The position numbers were made by a program, and so were the translations under genes. 26,532 nt of DNA, taken from positions 1-26,532 of IMG/VR virus record IMGVR_UViG_3300042306_000815. One strand, given 5' to 3'. Shown piece after piece: positions 17,755-23,702 of the stretch. This DNA is from a virus. The notes below the pieces were generated by a model. The model had not been told where the DNA came from. It ran no database searches and saw only the letters and a list, made by a program, of their open reading frames with translations. Within the stretch, counting starts at the first letter, position 1. Every line of letters begins with the position of its first letter.

Positions 17755-18617
17755 ATAAAGCCACATATGGTGGAGAAGATTGTACTAAATTAATACAATC
17801 AAAAATAAAGGGTAATAGACTCGTTTTAAGAGCAGATAATAATTTAATAGGTGATGTTATGCCTGGAGTGGTAAAGTATCTTCAAATCACAGGAGAATAC
17901 GAAGGAGAGCCATTTGCACACTCGATTAAGGAAGGTAACTTAATAACACTACCAAAAACTAAATTAAATAGATTAGGTATATTTTATTCAAATAATAATA
18001 ATCATGCTATTTGGCCCGCTATTGAGAAATCATTAGATACAATTAAAACGGCTGCTGAAGGTAAAGCTGATATTATATCGTGTATGTGGAATCCAATGCC
18101 AAACAATCCGTTTCATCAATTGCAAAGTTGGTACACATCACAATCGCATTTAAATCAATTACTTCAAATAATGCAATGTTTATATTCAGCTAAAGAAATG
18201 GGAGGGTATGAATATGTTTCATTCTTAGAGCACGATGTAATGTATGCTGAAGGACACTTTGATTATGATGAGTTTGAAAGTGGACAAGTTTTAACTAATA
18301 TGAACTATGGTGGATTATGTAGAACAGGTTGGCAACATAAAGGACAATCAGATGAGCCATTCCATCAAATGACAATGAGGTTTGATGATGCTATTCAGCA
18401 TTGCTTACATATTTTACCAAATGCATTGGTAACAAATAGTGGTATGATTGAAACTCAAAAATTAAAAAGAATTCGTTGGGAATCTCCTAATGAATCAATT
18501 CATATCAATCACGGTGTACATTTTACATCGCATAATTCAATTTACAAAAAAACCGATATTTACCCAGGTCATCCATATTGGGGCGAATATACTGAATACC
18601 TTCACTTATTTAATTAA
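17742..18617 (+). CDS. Glycosyltransferase-like protein with N-terminal DUF3395-like domain
   Basis: I choose the ATG at 17742 over 17715: the shorter form starts MLKINKATYGGEDCTKLIQS, which matches the start of DUF3395-like domains (I-x-KATYGG-x-DVT), overlaps the previous gene by only 13 nt, and gives 291 residues. Residues 1-72 are this beta domain, with NNLIGDVMPGVVKYLQI as its usual second half. Residues ~76-291 look like a GT-A domain: LGIFYSNNN, then YVSFLEHDVMYAEG (E163-H-D165, a DxD-like site), MNYGGLCRTGW, and GVHFTSHNSIY. Together with the preceding gene it forms a two-gene unit. Role inferred: sugar transfer, with the DUF3395-like part possibly guiding it. The acidic EHD in place of DxD leaves the catalytic details open. 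Confidence 0.6.
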   Translation: MLKINKATYGGEDCTKLIQSKIKGNRLVLRADNNLIGDVMPGVVKYLQITGEYEGEPFAHSIKEGNLITLPKTKLNRLGIFYSNNNNHAIWPAIEKSLDTIKTAAEGKADIISCMWNPMPNNPFHQLQSWYTSQSHLNQLLQIMQCLYSAKEMGGYEYVSFLEHDVMYAEGHFDYDEFESGQVLTNMNYGGLCRTGWQHKGQSDEPFHQMTMRFDDAIQHCLHILPNALVTNSGMIETQKLKRIRWESPNESIHINHGVHFTSHNSIYKKTDIYPGHPYWGEYTEYLHLFN

Positions 18618-18622
18618 TTAAT

Positions 18623-18638
18623 GTTGTTATAAGAGTAT
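18623..18638 (+). promoter_or_regulatory. Candidate late promoter 4 (GTTGTTATAAGAGTAT)
   Basis: Differs from site 3 at one of 16 positions. The motif runs into ATG at 18637, so a start of transcription about 8 nt after the core would fall on the start codon. It lies between the glycosyltransferase genes and the tape-measure gene. Confidence 0.55.
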
Positions 18639-18780
18639 GATAAGGAATGTAATAGATATGCTTCAATTTTCAGAATTCGAAAAGAGTAATGAAAGAATAG
18701 CAATAGCAAAAGGAAAATATGCTATACCTTACACATACACACAACTAAAAAAGTTAATTAAACGAGTTTGGTATGGCTGA
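18637..18780 (+). CDS. Small ORF before the tape measure
   Basis: A 47-residue reading frame starting MIRNVIDMLQFSEFEKSNER and ending YTYTQLKKLIKRVWYG (stop TGA); an internal ATG at 18658 would give 40 residues. Its stop codon overlaps the start of the tape-measure gene by 8 nt (18773-18780), an arrangement that couples translation. In siphophages the gene just before the tape measure usually encodes a tail-assembly chaperone, but those are larger, so this is positional reasoning only. Helical and basic at its end; no family recognised. Confidence 0.5.
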   Translation: MIRNVIDMLQFSEFEKSNERIAIAKGKYAIPYTYTQLKKLIKRVWYG

Positions 18781-20626
18781 TAATACAACCACATATACTA
18801 CCATTGTTGATGTTGAAGTAAAAGGAGAAAAGGCATTAGATAACTTAGGCAACTCTGCCGAAGAGACTGGTGATAAGTTTACCCGATTACAAAGACAGAT
18901 ACGAGATACTGCTACCGCAATGCAGAAAGCTGCGGAGACAGGTGATAGTGTAAAGTTCAATGCATTAAAAGGGCAATTGGATGATTTAGAAGATAAGTTG
19001 GAAATAACAACTTTAAAATCTAAACAATTTGATGATGCCTTAGTAGGTATGCCTGGTCCTGCCGGTCAAGCCGGTCAAGCTATTAAAATGCTTGATGGTG
19101 GATTGAAAGCTATGATAGCTAACCCCGTTGTTGCAACTATCGCAGCAATAGTCGGAGTATTTTTGTTGTTTAAAAAATCTTTAGAATCAACATCCGAAGG
19201 ACAAGAAACCCTTAATAGAATTTCAGCAGCATTTGGTAAGATATTAGGTCCTATTTTGGCTACCATCGAAGCAGTTGCTTTACCTTTATTTGAAGGATTC
19301 GCAGTTGTATTAGAAAAAGTAGGAGCAGGATTTGCATGGGTTGCTGAAAAGTTAGGTATATCTAAGAAAAAGATTGATGAAGCATCTTCAGGTATTAAAG
19401 ATTTCAAAAAGCATAATGAGGATTTAGCTAAAGCAGAAAAGGATGCAGCTGATAAACGTGTAGCAGCATCTAAAGCAGCATCTGAACAAAGAAAGAAAGA
19501 AGCTGAAGAAGCTAAGAAGAGATTAGAAGAACAAAAGAAGAATAAGCAAGAGCAAATTAATATTGATGAATCATTAGAAGAATCTGCTACTAAGCTTGGA
19601 CAAGCTAGAGCAAGAATTACTGATGATAGAATTAAACAATTAAATCAGGAGCAAACATTTGCAGATGCTAACTATCAAAGAGAAGTTAAACGTATCAATG
19701 ATTTATTAGCAGTTGAAAGAACTACTGCCGATGAAAGAAAGAAATTACTTACTGAAAAGAATAACTTAGAAGCTCAATATATTACCGATAATCAAAATAG
19801 ACAAACGGCGGTAAATGATGAGAATAAAAAGAGAACTGATGAAGCTAATAAGAGAGCAGAGGATGATAAAAAGAAAGCAGAAGAAGATGCTCAACTTAAA
19901 TTAGAATTAGAATCAACTGCTAGAGCAGATAAAGCAGCTTTATTAGTTGCTGATTATGAATATGAAAATACTCTTAAAGCACAATCATTTCAAGCAGAGT
20001 TAGATTTATTTGATAATGTAAGAAAATTAGAAAGAGATAACCTACAAGCTAATAAAGCATCAGCTGATGCATTACTTGCATTTGATAAGGAAACTGCGGC
20101 AAGTAGAATACAAATAGAAAGAGCTCAGCAAGAAACTAAATTAGCAATTATATCAGATGCATTAGGTACAATTGCAGATGCAGTTGGTAGAGAAACAGCC
20201 GCTGGAAAGACTCTCGCTATCGCACAAGCAACTATTAATACCTATATGGGTGCTACCAAAGCATTGGCTACATATCCGCCTCCATTTGGTGCAATTGCGG
20301 CAGGTACTGTAATATTAGCAGGTTTATTGCAAGTTAAAAAGATTATAAGTACTAAATTGCCTGATATACCTAAACCAGGTGGTGGTTCAGCTTCAACAGG
20401 TGGTGGAGGAGGCAGTGCACCATCTATTACGATGCCGCCAGTACCAACAATACCAACGTTAACTGCGCCAGGTGTAACTGCTACGGGTGGAACAAACCCA
20501 ACACAACAAATAGCAGGTACATTATCAGCAGCAACAAACAAACCGATTAAAGCTTATGTAGTGAGTGGAGATGTATCATCACAACAGGCATTAGATAGAA
20601 GAACTTCTAAAGCAGCTACATTTTAA
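18773..20626 (+). CDS. Tape measure protein
   Basis: A 617-residue protein that sets tail length and probably helps DNA exit. Residues 1-90 are helical; hydrophobic segments lie at about 115-133 (ANPVVATIAAIVGVFLLF) and 155-190 (ILATIEAVALPLFEGFA...); a charged coiled-coil rod spans about 205-440, rich in Lys, Glu and Ala. A further hydrophobic segment lies near residues 500-530 (GAIAAGTVILAGLL), then a Gly/Pro-rich linker. The end, NKPIKAYVVSGDVSSQQALD, matches the C-terminus of tape-measure proteins in Bacteroidota phages, where the tail end carries a conserved AYVV strand. At about 1.5 A per residue it implies a tail near 90 nm, a rough estimate. Translation is coupled to the small ORF before it. 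Confidence 0.8.
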   Translation: MADNTTTYTTIVDVEVKGEKALDNLGNSAEETGDKFTRLQRQIRDTATAMQKAAETGDSVKFNALKGQLDDLEDKLEITTLKSKQFDDALVGMPGPAGQAGQAIKMLDGGLKAMIANPVVATIAAIVGVFLLFKKSLESTSEGQETLNRISAAFGKILGPILATIEAVALPLFEGFAVVLEKVGAGFAWVAEKLGISKKKIDEASSGIKDFKKHNEDLAKAEKDAADKRVAASKAASEQRKKEAEEAKKRLEEQKKNKQEQINIDESLEESATKLGQARARITDDRIKQLNQEQTFADANYQREVKRINDLLAVERTTADERKKLLTEKNNLEAQYITDNQNRQTAVNDENKKRTDEANKRAEDDKKKAEEDAQLKLELESTARADKAALLVADYEYENTLKAQSFQAELDLFDNVRKLERDNLQANKASADALLAFDKETAASRIQIERAQQETKLAIISDALGTIADAVGRETAAGKTLAIAQATINTYMGATKALATYPPPFGAIAAGTVILAGLLQVKKIISTKLPDIPKPGGGSASTGGGGGSAPSITMPPVPTIPTLTAPGVTATGGTNPTQQIAGTLSAATNKPIKAYVVSGDVSSQQALDRRTSKAATF

Positions 20627-20627
20627 T

Positions 20628-20659
20628 TATTAACTTAACTTAAATTGTTAATATAGTAT
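20628..20659 (+). promoter_or_regulatory. Candidate late promoter 5 (ATTGTTAATATAGTAT)
   Basis: 20644-20659 matches site 3 at 13 of 16 positions, and its last bases form the ATG at 20658, as at site 4. The core overlaps the right arm of a perfect 7-bp inverted repeat TATTAAC (20628-20634) / GTTAATA (20647-20653). It precedes the capsid-protease gene. Confidence 0.5.
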
Positions 20660-21677
20660 GAAATTATATGAACTTAAAATAGAGGATGACCAAGACGAAG
20701 TGTTTGCGATATCATTAGTTGAATCGCCAGCAATCGAATCTGATTTCGTTTATTTCGATAAGGAAGCAGTTCAATTCGCTAAAGTAGATACTGAACAAAG
20801 AATGGTATTAGGCCCAATCCTTATACCTGACAAACATATATTAAGAGTAGATGGTGAAGGACAACCTTACCACGTATTTTTTACAAAGGATACAGTTAAG
20901 AAATTAGCTCAAAACTATTTGATGAAAAAATATACAAGCAACTCTACATTAGAACACGAGAAAAATATCAAAGGTGTTCACTTAGTTGAAAGTTGGATTA
21001 AAGATGGTAAGTTAGATAAATCAAATAACTATGGTTTAAATTTACCTGAAGGAAGTTGGTTAGGTATGTTTAAAATTACTGATGATAGTATTTGGAATGA
21101 TTATGTAAAGGATGGTAAAGTAAAAGGTTTCAGTATTGAAGGTCTTTTTACACATTCATTAGTACATGCTTCTAAAATCAATTTAGAGAAGGATGTAGAG
21201 GATTTGACAGAAGATGAGGTGAATGTATTGCTTGGACAAATTAAAGCAATTATAAAGAAGGATAAGCGATTTGGTAAGGGTGAAAGGATAGAGATGGAAT
21301 CTTATTCAGATTATCCATCAGGTGTTTCCAATAATGCTAAGAAAGGAATAGAATTAAACTTAAAGAATAACAACAAATGTGCAACGCCGGTTGGTAAAGT
21401 TCGTGCTCAGCAATTAGCAAAGGGTGAACCTATTTCAGCTGAAACAGTGAAACGCATGTTTAGCTATTTAAGTAGAGCTGAAGAGTACTACGATGAAACG
21501 GATATGAATGCTTGTGGAACTATCTCTTATTTATTATGGGGTGGTTTAGCAGGAAAACGATGGTCTGAATCTAAATTAAAAGAATTAGGTTTATTTGAAG
21601 GAGAACAACCATCAATTAGTTCATCATACCCTGGCGAAGCAGCTAGTGGTTCAATTGCTCCATCATTATTAAATTAA
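20658..21677 (+). CDS. XkdF-type capsid protease with accessory domain and capsid-like C-terminal peptide
   Basis: A 339-residue protein. Residues 1-175 match the XkdF/S78-2-type phage serine protease: MKLYELKIEDD...AISLVESPAIESDFV, TLEHEKNIKGVHLVESW, and VKGFSIEGLF. His100 and Ser159 are the likely catalytic pair. Residues ~213-312 form a second domain (SDYPSGVSNNAKKGIEL, CATPVGKVRAQQLAKGEPIS, MNACGTISYLLWGGLAGKRW), which I know as a module attached to phage capsid-maturation and other virion proteins; its function is unclear. Residues 318-338 (ending GEAASGSIAPSLL) match MCP residues 10-30 at 14 of 21 positions. Role: capsid maturation in the procapsid. Unusually, the gene lies 17 kb downstream of the capsid gene, beyond the tape measure. 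The start gives the family-like N-terminus. Confidence 0.75.
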   Translation: MKLYELKIEDDQDEVFAISLVESPAIESDFVYFDKEAVQFAKVDTEQRMVLGPILIPDKHILRVDGEGQPYHVFFTKDTVKKLAQNYLMKKYTSNSTLEHEKNIKGVHLVESWIKDGKLDKSNNYGLNLPEGSWLGMFKITDDSIWNDYVKDGKVKGFSIEGLFTHSLVHASKINLEKDVEDLTEDEVNVLLGQIKAIIKKDKRFGKGERIEMESYSDYPSGVSNNAKKGIELNLKNNNKCATPVGKVRAQQLAKGEPISAETVKRMFSYLSRAEEYYDETDMNACGTISYLLWGGLAGKRWSESKLKELGLFEGEQPSISSSYPGEAASGSIAPSLLN

Positions 21678-21678
21678 T

Positions 21679-21990
21679 ATGAACGCAAATAAAGTACATA
21701 AGAAAATAGAAGAGTTCGCAGCTAAGAGAAAGTATATTTCATTCCAAGAGATGACAAATATGGTTTTGACTTGGTATGAACCATTCAGAATATATTCTAA
21801 AAAAGTAAGTGGTAGAAATATAACAAGAGATATGTATTCAGTAGCAGGTCCTTCTGGTGATGCTGTATATGATTATGAAGCATATGGATATATGGTTTTC
21901 TATGATACGGGTGTAAATGATTTCAGAACCATTGTAATGGAGAACGTAGAAAAAGTTGTTAAAGATGGTATCACATACTATGTAAGTTAA
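21679..21990 (+). CDS. Small hypothetical protein
   Basis: A 103-residue mixed alpha/beta protein: helix ANKVHKKIEEFAAKRKY, TNMVLTWYEPFRIY, a basic turn (KKVSGRNITRD), and strands YGYMVFYDTG, FRTIVMENVEKVVK. It starts one base after the protease stop and lies in the same probable operon. No family recognised and no membrane segment. It may assist the capsid or protease, from position only. Confidence 0.5.
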   Translation: MNANKVHKKIEEFAAKRKYISFQEMTNMVLTWYEPFRIYSKKVSGRNITRDMYSVAGPSGDAVYDYEAYGYMVFYDTGVNDFRTIVMENVEKVVKDGITYYVS

Positions 21991-22001
21991 AAATTATAAT
22001 T

Positions 22002-22337
22002 ATGCCAGTAGATAAACCAAAAGCAGGAGAAACAAAAGAAGAATACTTAGCGTATTGTATTCCATTAGAAGTGGAAGCAGGCTATGAAGTTAGCCAAGCA
22101 GCAGCTATTTGTATTTCATATTACGATAAAGATAAGATGAGTAAGGTAAAAGATACTTCATCTAAAGTAATGGCTAGAGTAGCTTATGATACAAAGTTTA
22201 AAGGAATAAACTTAGGGCAAATATTGCCTGATGGTGATTACGAATTTGAAGAACCATGTTGGGCTGGATACGAACAATATGGAACAAAAGATATGGATGG
22301 TAGAGAAGTACCAAACTGTATCCCAATAAAAGAATAA
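22002..22337 (+). CDS. Small two-module protein resembling detached capsid-protease appendages
   Basis: A 111-residue protein made of two recognisable pieces. Residues 1-45 (MPVDKPKAGETKEEYLAYCI, then AAAICISYY) resemble a short module, with paired Cys, that is often joined to phage proteases or portals. The C-terminal part (EEPCWAGYEQYGTKDMDGRE, VPNCIP) is a motif I know from the end of capsid proteases and related virion proteins. Here both stand alone as a separate gene two genes after the protease. Function unknown; a partner of the protease is inferred. Confidence 0.5.
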   Translation: MPVDKPKAGETKEEYLAYCIPLEVEAGYEVSQAAAICISYYDKDKMSKVKDTSSKVMARVAYDTKFKGINLGQILPDGDYEFEEPCWAGYEQYGTKDMDGREVPNCIPIKE

Positions 22338-22339
22338 TT

Positions 22340-22609
22340 ATGGAGAATATATACACAGTCATAATAACTGCTATATCAACTTTAGGTGGTGCATCTGCTT
22401 GGAGATACTTTGAGAAAAGAGCAACCCATAAAGAAGATGATGAAAGATATATCAGAATGGACTGTCAAACTCGCATAACTAAATTAGAAATACTATTAGA
22501 AAAAGCATCTGAAGAGAAAGATATTCTTAGAGCACAAATCTTAGAACTGACAGCTCAAGTAGCTAAACTACAAACATTAGTAGAAGTATTGCAAAATAAA
22601 GAATTATAA
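22340..22609 (+). CDS. Membrane-anchored coiled-coil protein (possible holin/spanin-like)
   Basis: An 89-residue protein with one hydrophobic segment near residues 4-22 (IYTVIITAISTLGGASAWRY), then a polar region (THKEDDERYIRMDCQTRITK) and a long coiled coil (LEILLEKASEEKDILRAQIL...VAKLQTLVEVLQ). Proteins of this layout often sit at the end of a phage late operon near lysis genes, and some act as holins or spanin-like subunits, but no lysin or second spanin is visible here, so lysis function is a guess. It is the last gene before the late terminator. Confidence 0.5.
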   Translation: MENIYTVIITAISTLGGASAWRYFEKRATHKEDDERYIRMDCQTRITKLEILLEKASEEKDILRAQILELTAQVAKLQTLVEVLQNKEL

Positions 22610-22674
22610 TCAATTAGAGATACTGCTCCTCCTAAGTAATAACATAACCAATTTGATTTTACCGGAGCGTATAG

Positions 22675-22700
22675 AAGCCACCCCATAAAGGTGGCTTTCT
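22675..22700 (+). terminator. Rho-independent terminator of the late operon
   Basis: AAGCCACC (22675-22682) and GGTGGCTT (22690-22697) form a perfect 8-bp stem with a 7-nt loop, followed by a T-rich stretch (TCTTTATTT). It lies 66 nt after the stop of the membrane/coiled-coil gene. Confidence 0.8.
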
Positions 22701-22710
22701 TTATTTAAAC

Positions 22711-22741
22711 AAAAACCCCCAAAGCAAGAACGCAATGGGGG
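22711..22741 (-). terminator. Minus-strand terminator ending the small RNA
   Basis: Read on the minus strand: CCCCC (22741-22737), a 16-nt loop, GGGGG (22720-22716), then TTTTTG (22715-22710). This is an intrinsic terminator for leftward transcription, oriented opposite to all protein genes here. Confidence 0.65.
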
Positions 22742-22859
22742 CTACAAAAATTAGTTTGGAGATGGCACTCAACCAAACAATATATAAAAGTAAGAAGGAC
22801 ACTGATGATAAGTTACGATATAAGAATCAGTATTGATTAAGTCCTTCCTTCTTACTATA
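22711..22859 (-). ncRNA. Candidate structured small RNA, about 149 nt, minus strand
   Basis: A complete transcription unit with no ATG in the minus-strand sequence. It is predicted to start a few bases after the promoter at 22863-22894 and end at the intrinsic terminator at 22741-22711. Reading 5' to 3' on the minus strand, arm AGTAAGAAGGAAGGAC (22856-22841) pairs with GTCCTTCTTACT (22800-22789) as a 12-bp stem with a 4-nt bulge. Inside it ACTGAT (22831-22826) pairs with ATCAGT (22806-22801). A second hairpin is GTTTGG (22778-22773) with CCAAAC (22759-22754), 13-nt loop. The third is the terminator. Three hairpins with a U-rich end is the usual shape of a bacterial small RNA. No family recognised; it is too long and wrongly structured for a tRNA. 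Confidence 0.55.
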
Positions 22860-22862
22860 TAA

Positions 22863-22894
22863 CAAAGATACTAAAAATAATTTACACTTCCAAA
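22863..22894 (-). promoter_or_regulatory. Bacteroidota-type promoter, minus strand
   Basis: On the minus strand TTTG (22894-22891), a 20-nt spacer, TATCTTTG (22870-22863). This matches the established Bacteroidota consensus of TTTG near -33 and TAnnTTTG near -7. It points into the small-RNA candidate. Confidence 0.65.
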
Positions 22895-22974
22895 TAAAAA
22901 AGTTTAAAATAAATCGGCGTTTCAAAATTTGCGCTATATATATTACTGTACGATATAAATTAATATTTAGAACA

Positions 22975-23006
22975 TTTGGTAATTTAAAATAATTGTATTA
23001 TATTTG
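22975..23006 (+). promoter_or_regulatory. Bacteroidota-type promoter, plus strand
   Basis: TTTG (22975-22978), a 20-nt spacer, TATATTTG (22999-23006): a full match to the TTTG/TAnnTTTG consensus. It is divergent from the minus-strand promoter 80 bp away and would produce a leader of about 345 nt before the gene at 23358. Confidence 0.65.
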
Positions 23007-23190
23007 AATATCAAATTTAAAAATGGCATAACTCTAAAAACAATCCCAAATTACATCTTTACTCCTGAGCAGTGGTATATGGAGTCTAATCAATAGCCAC
23101 CAAACTTTCAGTAATCACTCTGATTGGACCAGGTAAAATAAATCTGCTTATGAATTGCGTTAGTTTACTTTACAGTTTTGATTGATTACC

Positions 23191-23253
23191 CACCCCATCT
23201 AACATTCAACATAGCCAGTACTTAAAAATTAAAATAAACTGAATAGCGGGGTG
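23191..23253 (+). repeat. Short inverted repeat in the early leader
   Basis: CACCCC (23191-23196) and GGGGTG (23248-23253), with a weaker inner pair ATTCA/TGAAT, could fold the leader just before the tandem repeats. Weak evidence on its own. Confidence 0.3.
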
Positions 23254-23261
23254 AGAGTTGC

Positions 23262-23284
23262 TGACAGCACTGACAGCACTGACA
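23262..23284 (+). repeat. Tandem 9-bp repeats TGACAGCAC
   Basis: TGACAGCAC at 23262-23270 and 23271-23279, followed by a partial TGACA (23280-23284). They lie 19 bp upstream of the TTTG box of the promoter at 23303, a suitable place for an operator or activator site. Confidence 0.7.
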
Positions 23285-23302
23285 AAATTAGTAGCACTAA
23301 AG

Positions 23303-23334
23303 TTTGGAAATGTGAAATAAATATACTATATTTA
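23303..23334 (+). promoter_or_regulatory. Second Bacteroidota-type promoter, plus strand
   Basis: TTTG (23303-23306), a 20-nt spacer, TATATTTA (23327-23334), one base from the TAnnTTTG consensus. Transcription would begin about 18 nt before the ATG at 23358, so this is the likely proximal promoter of the early genes. Confidence 0.6.
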
Positions 23335-23357
23335 TGTAAACAAAAATAAATAATAAT

Positions 23358-23648
23358 ATGGAACAAATGAAGTATTTAAACAGAGATGAGTATGAATTAG
23401 TATTGCAAGAGCAGTATAACTTATCAACATCAGCTGATATCATTCAATTGATAAATGATTCTAAGAAGTATAGCATAGAAATATATGCTAATAATAACAA
23501 TGTAGTAAGTGAAAGGCTTGATTTTATATTATCAATCATAACACAAGCAACTGAATTTAGAAGATTGAGCTTTAAGCAGTGGAAAGCACTTAAAGCATTT
23601 TGTAGAGATAATAGAGTTGCAAATGAAATTGAAACAAAAACATTCTAA
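23358..23648 (+). CDS. Hypothetical early protein
   Basis: A 96-residue, mostly helical protein (MEQMKYLNRDEYELVLQEQY, DFILSIITQATEFRRLSFKQ, WKALKAFCRDNRVANEIE). It is the first gene after the control region, with an A-rich leader ACAAAAATAAATAA that recurs almost exactly before the next gene. No family recognised. First genes after a host-type promoter in phages often act on the host early in infection; that is position-based inference only. Confidence 0.55.
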   Translation: MEQMKYLNRDEYELVLQEQYNLSTSADIIQLINDSKKYSIEIYANNNNVVSERLDFILSIITQATEFRRLSFKQWKALKAFCRDNRVANEIETKTF

Positions 23649-23670
23649 AACAGCTTTTTCAGTTTTAGAA
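23643..23670 (+). promoter_or_regulatory. Hairpin at the end of the first early gene
   Basis: TTCTAAAAC (23643-23651) and GTTTTAGAA (23662-23670) form a perfect 9-bp AT-rich stem with a 10-nt loop that includes TTTTT. It overlaps the stop codon. No T tract follows, so it is a weak terminator at best, perhaps an mRNA end or processing element. Confidence 0.45.
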
Positions 23671-23702
23671 ATGATATATATTACTATACAAAAATAAATA
23701 AG

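Larger units (their letters stand above)
22610..23357. other. Noncoding control region between late and early genes
   Basis: About 750 bp without a credible ORF on either strand. It contains, from left to right: the late terminator (22675-22700), a minus-strand terminator and small-RNA candidate (22711-22859), a minus-strand promoter (22863-22894), an 80-bp stretch between divergent promoters, a plus-strand promoter (22975-23006), a leader of about 330 nt with short inverted repeats, a 9-bp tandem repeat (from 23262) and a second plus-strand promoter (23303-23334). The 10-bp word TACGATATAA occurs twice (22814-22823 and 22949-22958). A replication origin is possible but there is no direct evidence. 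Confidence 0.7.

Noticed and set aside
16804-18617. Host-DNA or base-modification role for the glycosyltransferases (T4-like)
   Set aside because: They do not look like DNA glucosyltransferases, no modified-base synthesis genes are present, and their late position argues against it, though it cannot be excluded.
22794-22847. Possible tRNA: GAAGGAC/GTCCTTC looks like a 7-bp acceptor stem
   Set aside because: Only 54 nt between the arm ends, no T-arm GTTC motif and no proper anticodon arm. The same bases fit the stem of the minus-strand RNA.
23012-23340. Decayed gene in the early leader
   Set aside because: Frequent stops in all frames and no fragment that resembles a protein family.
23643-23670. 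Intrinsic terminator after the first early gene
   Set aside because: The stem is AT-rich and no T run follows it; the T run is in the loop.
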